64,000 nt of DNA from Haliclona indistincta (Eukaryota > Porifera > Demospongiae > Haplosclerida > Chalinidae), in NCBI GenBank assembly GCA_964017065.1, contig OZ024785.1, positions 4,130,588 to 4,194,587 on the forward strand, written 5' to 3'. The position numbers were made by a program, and so were the translations under genes. Below the pieces are notes generated by a model that made no database searches, was not told the origin of the DNA, and saw nothing but the letters and a program-made list of their open reading frames with translations. Below are positions 55,921 to 64,000 of this stretch, one piece after another. The first letter of the stretch is position 1, and every line of letters begins with the position of its first letter.

Positions 55921-57768
55921 TTACACATTTTCATAGTCATGGTCTTCCTGTGTAATGTTCTCATATTGATGAGTAAGAGCATCACTGCTAGTCTGTTGAG
56001 CCCTCTGTATTGCAACCATCTGGTAAGCAGGATTATCACTGACTGGTACTACATCCTCAAGTGGAGCTTTAGCTGATCCTGTGGAGAAAGACCAGTTGGT
56101 GTTATCATATTATACATGCACCTTATGGACAGACTTACTGATCAACTTGCATTTTTTGTGCAAATAATAACCAAGTATTATCACAGCCACTCCTATTGTA
56201 ACAGTTGTCACAGTAACCACATTCAATGTAATCAGAGTTGCTATTATAGTTGTGGCTAGTGTATTATTAAAGAGTGTAAAGTGTTTTTGACATGTCTTTA
56301 CCTGTTGAGTCAGCTGTTATCATTGATGGTGATACAATTGTGCTATAAACAACTATAGGGAAATTAATCATTAAGATATCCTCACAGTTGCACATTGCGA
56401 TAAAAGAAAGCACGAATCAGGCACGAATAATTGTTTGTGTAAACAGTACAAATAATAGATTATTGTGCAAATTAATTTTAAATTCTGATGTTTGCATAGA
56501 CTATTGTATGTTACCTGTTGAAGATATCTCTGATGAAATGGTTATGTAAGCAGCTGCATTATGTAAACACATCAACTATACTTCTGTTAGTAAACATTCT
56601 ATTCACCTTTTGAGAATGAAGTAACAGTGGCAGTCTGAAACTGCAAATTGCTGCTTTTGGAGCTATATATAACCTCACTTGTCCTATGTCCAAAATCTAT
56701 TTCAGTAGTGGATAATATAAAATTGTCATTTACCGGTAATTGTGTGTGATTGTGTGCAATCATTCCTGAACAAGGTAGCTAATCTGGATTTATCATTACA
56801 TATGAATGAATATTAGTAGCAGTAGCCAACAGTACAAGCACTGTTGAGATTAGCTGTATATACAAATCCAAACCTCATTAAATAATGCTATGCCTATTTT
56901 CGCTACACCAAAATATAAGCATAGCGAGACACACACTTCTAAATGGAATTTGAATCCAGGACACAAAATAATTGTTATACTTACTTAGAGTATAAGGAAA
57001 CATGAAGGAAGTACTTGTTCTTGACTCTCCTAGTCCCACGACATTAATGGGTACCACAGTGATAGTGAAGTTGTTGTCAGGATCAGGATGGTCAATGGAG
57101 TAGTACAGCATGGTAGTGTCCCCCTCTACTGACATTGTCTCATTCTTTCCACCGGTGGTGTTGGTGACGGTGACATTGTAGCCCAGGATGGGTACCCCCT
57201 CTAGAGTGAAGGGAGGACTCCAGGAGATGAGGACAGTAGTGGAGTTTATGGAGACCACAGTGAGGTCACTGACTGGTTCTGGTGAATCTGTAAGAGAAAC
57301 GTAACAGATAAAGTACATGTGTAATCTCCTGGAATCCTACCTAGCTCAAACACTAGGAGGACAGCTGGTTGACTTTCGTCAAAAGAAAATGGGGATGTAA
57401 AGAATGCTACACAAGTGATGTTAGATCTATTATTATCAGCTGATCCAAATGCTGACAATGTTCTTGTGCGAAGATTCTGAGTTGCATTTAACACTGTTAG
57501 TGGTATAACTTCATCATTGAATCCTCTATTCCTGAGTTGATCACTATCAGCAGATTTATCATTAATCCTCCAATTAATGAGTCCTGCAACAGCAGTGCAA
57601 GTGAAGTTAGCTGTTCCGTTGACCACTATGCTCACAGACTTCGGAGGAATAATAATATCTGCTCGAATTATTAATCATAATAATAATAAAGATCACAATA
57701 CTTAACTTACTAGCTTGCTGAGTAGATGCTGATTCTAGAAGAGAAACGAAAAGAACAAGGGCGATCAT
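55921..57768 (-). CDS. Type III receptor III-C: Ig-FN3-TM, short NPAY/YENI tail
   Basis: Exons on the minus strand: 57711-57768 (signal peptide MIALVLFVSLLESASTQQAS), 57341-57658 (Ig-like; FTCTAV, INWRIND, ITCVAF), 56985-57287 (FN3), 56302-56352 (Ser/Thr stalk, VYSTIVSPSMITADSTG), 56139-56255 (TM, ATLITLNVVTVTTVTIGVAV, then LHKKCK) and 55921-56078 (tail). The total is 1005 nt, 334 residues, all junctions phase 1, no stops. The tail carries LEDVVPVSDNPAYQMV, HQYENITQ and DYENV. The long stalk exon of III-B is absent here. It looks like an intact membrane receptor and shares a 70-bp upstream region with IV-C. Confidence 0.82.
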
Positions 57769-57838
57769 TATTCGTATGGGCGTGCTACTATATACTAGTC
57801 TATACGCTCCGCCCAATAGCTTTAATATCGTGCACGAC
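57769..57838. promoter_or_regulatory. Very compact divergent upstream region III-C (-)/IV-C (+)
   Basis: Only 70 bp separate the two ATGs. It contains GGGCGTG and, 28 bp on, CTCCGCCCA, i.e. two opposed GC boxes around TATATACTAG. This is the minimal form of the promoter type also seen at 8341-8461. Confidence 0.6.
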
Positions 57839-60836
57839 ATGAAACTGGGGTTTCTGCTTTTCTTTTCTCTGGCATATCTAGAAGGTGTATCATATGCTCA
57901 GCAAGCAAGTGAGTTTTTACGTAGCCTGCACATGTTGTTCTCTGCGCTAAATCAATTGTGAACAAAGCACTTAGTTTTGCTATTTTGGCAAAGCTAGTCA
58001 TCACAGCTAGTTGCCTTCATTTTTGGGCATAGTATTATAATGGCAGTTGGCATAGTTACATGCACTATATAATGTATTACACAGTTGTACCTAGTTATGA
58101 AGGTAAAATAATTCCCTTTCATTAATACAGATATTATTCTTCCTCCGAAGTCTGCCTGTGAGGATAGTTGTCAACGGAACAGCTAACTTCACTTGCACTG
58201 CTGTTGCAGGACTCATTAATTGGAGGATTAATGATAAATCTGCTGATTGCTGCTCATAAATATTACAGTTTGTTGTGTATATGCAGTGCATGACAATGGG
58301 GCATGAATCAGAATGCATCACATTTGTACTCATGAAATAGCCAAAACCATAATTATGTTGCTTTTGAATCTGTCATAGCTGTGCTGGAGCCTGTCACTGG
58401 TATCACATTAAGTTCCATCAATACCACTGCTGTCCTCATCTCCTGGAGTCCTCCCTTCACTCTGGAGGGGGTACCCATCCTGGGCTACAATGTCACCATC
58501 ACCAACACTGTCACTGGTTAAAATGTACAGAACTTTTCTACTGACGTTCCTAGTGTACAGTACAGTCCTGTGCAAAACGACGACTACCTCATCACTATTG
58601 TAGCAATTAACAAGGCAGGTTCTGGACTGCCAGCACAGTACTATACAGATGTCTTACCATGTAAGTCAACAGTGACTGGTATAATGTTAAATGGGATTTT
58701 TGTTCTCTATATCCTACAGTACCTACGTTGAATAGTATCGATCATACCTCTGCACCTCTCACTCAGGTAAATTCCTTCAAACTTCTAATTATGCATCGTG
58801 ACATAATTATTGTTTATTTACTATGCTAGGTAGCACAAGCACTCTGTTCAGTTCTTCAACCATTATTCCCACAATGCCATTTCCCAACGGCAATGGATCC
58901 AAGATCGGTCCATGTACGCACACCTATATTACTCATCACTAATGTACTATTCTTATCTTTTAGCAACAATCTTTTTGATTGTGGCAGTAGTTATTGGAGT
59001 TATAGGGATTTTTCTAATAGTGGTACTAGCACTAGCTATGGTTAAGAATGCTCACAAAGAAACTAAATTTCATGAAGAGGTGAGATGCATGTACTTTATA
59101 TGTATAAATACATTACTATTATATTTTCAGCTGAAGGAGATGGAAGACCTAGGCTTAGACAATGTAAGAATATTTAGCTGACACGTGTACCTTATGGCAT
59201 TGTTTCTACTGACGAAAGATGTTAGCAATGTTAGCCGATCTAGTTCACAGCCACCCACACGACCACAATCACCAGAGGTACACTTATAGTACATGATATT
59301 ACACTCTTGAATTCACTGATCATTCAGACTGACAAAGGCTTCGCTCACAAGAACGACAATCTCAAAGATGATGATCGCAAGGACGACTCTGGTGTTGGTA
59401 GTACTCTTGTTACAGATCCTCCATCAGAAAGTACACATGACAATGGTTAGCATTGTGTCAAACAATAATATAGTATGTGGGCAACTGGGTATAAGTTCAA
59501 ATATTTTTAAGGTATCAGCTTTTCTCTTTAATACAGATGAGCCTGTTGTAGATCATCACATGTACCTTCAAGTTGAAGAGGTAATAATATTTTCATTATG
59601 AACATTGTCCTGAATTAATTTTTATCTACTGCTGTCAGTGCTGTGCTAGGTGTCTGGACAAGCTAGTCGTAAAGAAGTTGTAACTACCTGTAAAACAGAC
59701 CCGAAGGTCAGAACCCACAATCAAATTCACTTCTAACATTTTGTTGACCCTCTATTTTCAGGAACATTTTACTATTTCTGACATTGAAATATTTGATGGT
59801 AGCCCACCAGTTGTGAGTACTTCAGCTATTCCAGTGAGCGATGAAGGAGGGAGCTATACAGCAATATCATACGTCCCTAGTTCAAAACCAGGTAACTACA
59901 TGTAGCTATCATTATACAGTTCATAAAACATAATATTTCTTTCTTCCTAGTTGGTAACTCTGTCAATCCACAAAAGGTGTGTTGTACATTGTTATGACTT
60001 CTAGCTTACCGAAAAAATAAATTTCATTTTTATAGGTTGGAGAAGCTGTCAACTATCAGAACCATCCTCCACGAGGTCTTCTTTAATCATTCACTGTAAC
60101 TATGATGTGCTCTCTTATCTGCAGCCACCACACAATATGTTTTGATTGAAAAAGATGAATACGTACTTGTTTCCATTGTTGAGACAGAGGAAGAATGTGT
60201 GCAATGTACACCTGAATTCCAGAGTTCTGAAGAAATGGTTGCAAGCACTGTGAGGCCTCCAGAAACAAGCCAGGACCCTCTCAGTGATATTGTGGCTGAA
60301 TCTGTATGGAGAACAAAGACTCACGTAAGTGCCTGCACTAATTCTTGACTGTCTGTTGCAAGTTTCGTCTTGTAGAAATATGAGCATCAGTCTGATAAAC
60401 CTGAGTGCAGGTCAATGCCTCCAGTCAGCAATTCTGTTGACATACTGCCAGCTCCAGAACCACCTGACAAGACTACTGATACTCATGATGAGAGAATCGA
60501 CAGCTTTGGGGGCGGAGCTGTTGGTTACAAGAAGGGAGGAGGTTAGTAAAGAAAGCAACCATGATGTCTGATATTATGAGCACTTCCGTAGCTGAAGTCC
60601 CAACCAGTGAGGATATTGCTCTGATATCTCAGCGTGTGGCTCACAAGTGGAGACTGGTTGGACTAGACCTGGGAATTCCTCCATCTGAGTTGGATAAGAT
60701 TGCGTCTGAGTGTGGTAGTGATGACCAGTCTCTGTGTTCTTCTAAGCTGTTCAGGAAGTGGTCAGCTAGAGAGATTACAGCATCCTGTCCCTTCACATGG
60801 GAGGAAGTTGCCAAAATATTAGACTATAAAAGCTGA
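57839..60836 (+). pseudogene. Type IV death-domain receptor IV-C, ectodomain damaged
   Basis: Exons: 57839-57908 (signal peptide MKLGFLLFFSLAYLEGVSYA), about 58132-58250 (Ig fragment, frameshifted and cut), 58379-58660 (FN3, in-frame TAA after TITNTVTG), about 58721-58913 (Ser/Thr stalk), 58964-59079 (TM, TIFLIVAVVIGVIGIFLIVV), then cytoplasmic exons including DEPVVDHHMYLQVEE, EHFTISDIEIFDG, YTAISYVPSSKPG, 60123-60324, about 60376-60541, and 60592-60836 (death domain: DIALISQRVAHKWRLVGLDL, ITASCPFTWEEVAKILDYKS). The 50-nt last intron restores a phase-1 join into the death domain. The intracellular half is open and complete, so an internally initiated TM-death-domain protein is conceivable. 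Full-length receptor function looks lost. It gives the best view of the type IV cytoplasmic region. Confidence 0.72.
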
Positions 60837-61152
60837 ACTTCCTTGCGCCACATTCCTGCAAATAGCTTGCTAGAAGTTCCTGAATGTACTTTTTATTTGT
60901 TTTGCAACCCCTAGAAATTATTTTTTATATTTGTATCGCTGCTTAGTCAGTGTAACTGCTTTGTAGGTTTTATAAAAATTGTGTGTAAATTTATTAATGC
61001 AGTTTAGTTGTATTATAGGAGGTCGAAGTTTATGTTACACATGATCTGATTTTGACCTGATGATTGTAATGTGGCATAATTTTCCGTCTTAGAATGAAGT
61101 GAGTATGGTATAAATTTTAAAGTTTTTCTATAATCATAAAAACTGTTACCAG
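60837..61152. other. Tail-to-tail intergenic region IV-C/I-C2
   Basis: Homologous to 45420-45730 (inverted). No gene seen. Confidence 0.6.
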
Positions 61153-61876
61153 TCATCTAATGTTCTCATACTGTACTGTTGATGGTGGTGTTGGTTGTAC
61201 TATGGAGTATGTATTGTTCTGTTGTACTGCATCACTGGTGAGCTGTCCATAAGCTGGATTAGCACTTACTGGTACTTCACTCTGTGGTAGACTGTTAGCT
61301 CCACCTGTAAACAAACTATGGTTATACCCACACACTGACAAGGTGATGGACTCACTGAGCATAGTTCTACTATCAATATTCTCATACTCTGCAACTGATG
61401 TAGTTTGTGCTATGGAGTACGCAGTGTTCTCAATACCAATGACCTCCCCATAAGCAGGATTAGCACTGACTGGGACCACATCCTGTGGTGAATTAGAGGT
61501 AGCTGCTACTGTAGATAGACACTTGTCAATCAAACCACACACAAGCTAAAGCACCACTCACAGAGATTGTTGTGATTTCTTTTCTCATTTTTTACTGCAA
61601 TGTTTTCATACTGAGCTCCCACTACTGATTCAGTGTGTGTTACAGAATATGAACTGTTCTGTTGTAGAGCGATACTTTTGACTCTCTGCCCATAAGCAGG
61701 ATTAGCACACTGAGGTACATGTGTAAAATCTTCTACTGCTACTGGTGGTGATACAGTGTGTACTGTGGAGTATGCACTGTTCTCTTGTACTGCAATACTC
61801 TTCAGTGTGACCTGCTCATAAGCAGGATTACCACTCACTGCTATCACATCCTGTGCGGGTGGGAATTTAGCCGCTC
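61153..61876 (-). CDS. Type I receptor I-C2, complete cytoplasmic tail only
   Basis: Three open tail exons: 61562-61876 (NPAYEQV, SAYSTV, NPAYGQR, SSYSVT, AQYENI), 61356-61508 (NPAYGEV, TAYSIA, EYENI) and 61153-61304 (NPAYGQL, NTYSIV, VQYENIR, stop). This is the full-length form of the tail. NPAYGQL-x10-YSIV gives YxxL/YxxV spacing inside the ITAM window, and VQYENI fits the ITIM consensus. The exon before it (TM) and the ectodomain are missing: a D-type MITE starts 11 bp beyond the first tail exon, followed by other repeats. It is either truncated or its 5' exons lie far to the right. Confidence 0.75.
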
Positions 61877-61887
61877 CTATAGAGTAA

Positions 61888-62490
61888 AATTATCATTGCC
61901 GATAGGCAATGATGACATCGAATTAAGATGGCGGCTACTCATGTGTGAAAATTAGTTTTCGCACATATCTCTTCTGTTATACATTTCTACTGCATTTTAA
62001 CTATCTCTGAGGGTATCTGAAGTGTAAGCGCTTGTAGGAAGTCTATGAAAGTCGCCTGGATTGCTTGCTTGACGACGAAAATCAAGATGGCGACTCTCAG
62101 GGAGCAAGTTGCAGATCGTCGCTGTTTTAGCGTTTATCGAGATTCTAGACATCTAGGATTGATCAGACGATTGTTCTGAGCATGAAAATACCTATGGCAA
62201 AGCTGGCAGACCTTTCTAAAGTGGTAAAACAAAATCGCCGCCCACGCTTCTTCTTCTTTTGACAAGCCTAGCGCTGTCCTGAGTGAACGAATCACTACCA
62301 AACCTGCACCATCGCATGTGTATATATCTGGGGTAGTGCACTTAGTTCTTAGATAGGCATCAAACACCACCAGAAGCGAGTAATCCTTGAAAAACATGGT
62401 TTTTGGACCGTTTTGGACAGTTAGAGCGACTCCATTAATTAATTAACCCTCTTGTCGCTGCTGATCATTGACTCCGCCCACATCAGCTTT
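61888..62490. mobile_element. D-type MITE, copy 2
   Basis: It begins with the stem ATCATTGCC/GGCAATGAT and AAGATGGCGGCTACTC and matches 30132-30765. It truncates I-C2 at the intron before the first tail exon. Confidence 0.65.
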
Positions 62491-62804
62491 TGAACTGAGC
62501 TCGGTTCTCACTAGTCTAGCAGCTAACCCTCCCGCCTACTGATAATTGGATGGACGGCGGAGAGGGTCTAGCAAACATTGCCATTCATTGATTTTTAATG
62601 AATAATAATGAAGTAAACCGCGTTCGATTAGCTGGGCGTTGCCTCCAACCGCTTATATACACTGCTTCTAGTTCAGCTGCATGTTTAATCATATTCATAA
62701 CTAGTACATTTGTAAAATACTGGGGGCGAGCCTGAGCTGATTTATGTCCTGCACAATAATATATTCAAGAACAATCCATTTTTCTACATATGCACAACGG
62801 GATA
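62491..62804. other. No gene seen
   Basis: Unique AT-rich DNA with a short CCTCCCGCC/GGCGGAGAGGG inverted pair. Confidence 0.4.
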
Positions 62805-62977
62805 GTACCTGTTTGCCTACTCCCACTTCGCCTACTCCCATTTTGCCTACTTACAGCCCCAAAGGGACGTTTTGCCTATAGTCACGTGCGCAAGCCGCCT
62901 TCGGCGGCTTATATTATCTACGCGCGCGCGTACAGAATCACTATAATGGCTTGTTTATAGCACTGGTCGGTCAGCTG

Positions 62978-63051
62978 GTTCCGGTGGCGCAGCGGTTTAG
63001 TGCGGTGGCTTGTAGTGCAAATGTTCAGGGTTCGATTCCCGCTCAGTACTT
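62978..63051 (+). other. tRNA-derived SINE-like head
   Basis: A-box-like TGGCGCAGCGGTTTAGTG and B-box-like GGTTCGATTCC are about 40 bp apart, as in a tRNA gene, followed by an A/T-rich tail. Acceptor and anticodon stems do not pair well, so a functional tRNA is unlikely. Confidence 0.5.
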
Positions 63052-63114
63052 ATTAATTTATTTTTTTTAATTTTTTTCCCCAGAAAACTTAAGTTTTTTT
63101 TAACTAAGTCGATC

Positions 63115-63332
63115 GTCGGGACAGCTTGCAGATCCAGTGAAGGACGAAGGCCCTGTTTAGGACGACCCTCTCGACGATCTTTAGCCAGGGCCGAAGGCCC
63201 GGTTTAGGACGACCCTCCCGACGATCCTTAGGCTTACCAAGGGCCGAAGGCCCGGTTTAGGACACCCTCCCGACGATCCTTAGGCTTACCAAGGGCCGAA
63301 GGCCCGGTTTAGGACACCCTCCCGACTTTGCA
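63115..63332. repeat. Tandem repeat of about 60 bp
   Basis: Three to four units of GGGCCGAAGGCCCGGTTTAG...CCCTCCCGACGATCCTTAGG. Each unit has an internal GGGCC/GGCCC palindrome. Confidence 0.85.
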
Positions 63333-63479
63333 CAGTTAGGAGAAGGTTTTTAGGGTTCAGGGTTTAGGGTTTAGTTTTGCTTACTTCTAGTAGGCAAAAC
63401 GTCCCTTTGGGGCTGTAAGTAGGCAAAATGGGAGTAGGCGAAGTGGGAGTAGGCGAAGTGGGAGTAGGCGAACAGGTAC

Positions 63480-64000
63480 CAAATCTGCACAACAGTAAGC
63501 CCTCTGCTCTTGTATTCCCGTTGTCGCTGCAGTCGTAGAGCTCTGTGATCAGGTGACTCTGCTGCTCGTTGTCGCTTCCTGGCAGTACTCTTACCTTGTA
63601 CTTGTAGAAGTCGATCCAGGCGTCTCCAATGCGCTGTCTTGTTTTGAATCGCGCCACGTGAGGATTACATCATGGGGCGCGGTCAATGCGTACGCGTGAC
63701 TTCTCGGGAACATTGAGGCGACAAACGCACCCCGTCAGTGGCGTAGGAAGATATTTTCGAAAGTGATGCACTAGACAACAGAAGTGGGCGAGCGAAGCGA
63801 GCCCGAAAAATTTTGCTAATTAATTATTCATGATTATGCAATTTACAGTACGTTGTGCCGCGAATTTACAGTCTTGATCTTGGTTGGTCTTGCTGAGGCC
63901 GCTGCGTGGACGATCGCCTTGAAAATATGCAATAATTATTGCTGTGCGCCATGGGCCTGCAATAACAAGCTTGTTGAATAATGATATTCACGAAGACTGG
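63480..64000. other. No supported gene
   Basis: A short open stretch on the minus strand (63480-63657) has no ATG and no recognised domain. GAGCGAAGCGAGC near 63790 is a short palindromic repeat. Nothing else is seen. Confidence 0.35.

Larger units (their letters stand above)
50516..61876. repeat. Third cassette copy C (direct relative to 1-13179)
   Basis: The order I-C1(-), II-C(+), III-C(-), IV-C(+), I-C2(-) repeats copy A. It lacks the MITE relics inside IV-A/IV-B, so it split off before the A/B duplication. Confidence 0.75.
62805..63479. mobile_element. TIR element with variable end sub-repeats
   Basis: Inverted ends of about 73-90 bp: GTACCTGTT(T/C)GCCTACTCCC, CTTCGCCTACTCCC units, then TTACAGCCCCAAAGGGACG. 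The left end has two TACTCCCA units and the right end three. The interior contains a tRNA-like SINE head and a tandem repeat. Non-coding. Confidence 0.7.

Noticed and set aside
60555..60591. ATG (about 60561) just before the death domain as an independent gene start
   Set aside because: A 50-nt GT-AG intron (60542-60591) joins the preceding exon to the death domain in phase 1, so the ATG is probably intronic.
62978..63051. Functional tRNA gene
   Set aside because: A and B boxes are present but acceptor and anticodon stems do not fold; more likely a SINE head.
63340..63380. TTTAGGG-like telomeric motif
   Set aside because: Only two or three imperfect copies at a repeat edge; not a telomere tract.
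63364..63657. Open frame with a PTPTSPTP tail on the minus strand
   Set aside because: The tail is the element's sub-repeat, there is no ATG, and the N-part is unrecognised.

Overview
The window looks like nuclear DNA of an early-branching metazoan. A demosponge close to Amphimedon is the best guess, not a proven one. The evidence is AT-rich sequence, very short GT-AG introns (many 42-200 bp), dense small transposons, two 200-N scaffold gaps, and families of Ig/FN3, VWD and death-domain proteins. There are no bacterial operons, and I saw no convincing functional tRNA, rRNA or CRISPR array.

Most of the window is a cluster of related cell-surface or secreted protein genes built from a four-gene cassette. 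Type I is signal peptide, one Ig-like domain, one FN3 domain, Ser/Thr stalk, one TM helix and a long tail with repeated NPxY/YxxV/YENI motifs. Type II is secreted: Ig-like domain, von Willebrand D domain and an unassigned Cys-containing C-terminal region. Type III is Ig-FN3-TM with a short tail of NPAY, YENI and YENV motifs. Type IV is Ig/FN3/TM with a cytoplasmic death domain. The order is I(-) II(+) III(-) IV(+) I(-), so I/II and III/IV are divergent pairs over 70-280 bp shared upstream regions, and II/III and IV/I are tail to tail.

The cassette occurs as copy A (1-13179), as inverted copy B (about 45420 down to 35800), and as direct copy C (about 50516-61876). A further type IV gene (45733-48225), an extra type III-like gene (33572-35071) and an orphan death-domain exon (48688-48980) lie beside them. 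Genes whose exons join in one open frame are I-A1 (runs off the left edge), II-A, III-like 33572, III-B, I-B, III-C and the tail of I-C2. I-A2, II-B, II-C, III-A, IV-A, IV-B, IV-C and IV-D carry frameshifts, stops, deletions or insertions. Nearly every exon junction I could place in types I-III is phase 1, and the FN3 exon is almost identical in genes of different type. Both facts point to exon shuffling and gene conversion.

The 13.4-33.5 kb spacer between A and B holds a large Helitron-like element (a 2214-residue Rep/helicase protein with a C-terminal OTU protease domain), microsatellites, a micro-exon-rich proline-repeat gene (minus strand, 23135 to about 25436), LINE remnants, FN3 exons of another receptor next to a gap, and a nested set of terminal-inverted-repeat elements. 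Other mobile DNA includes non-autonomous relatives of the Helitron inside two type II genes, two elements with 9-bp target duplications that I could check against empty paralogous sites (one carries a RecQ-helicase fragment), foldback MITEs and a MITE that splits the start of III-A. The last 2 kb is repeats with one tRNA-like SINE.

Taken together, the window reads as a fast-evolving recognition-receptor locus, possibly immune or allorecognition. That function is inferred from architecture only.
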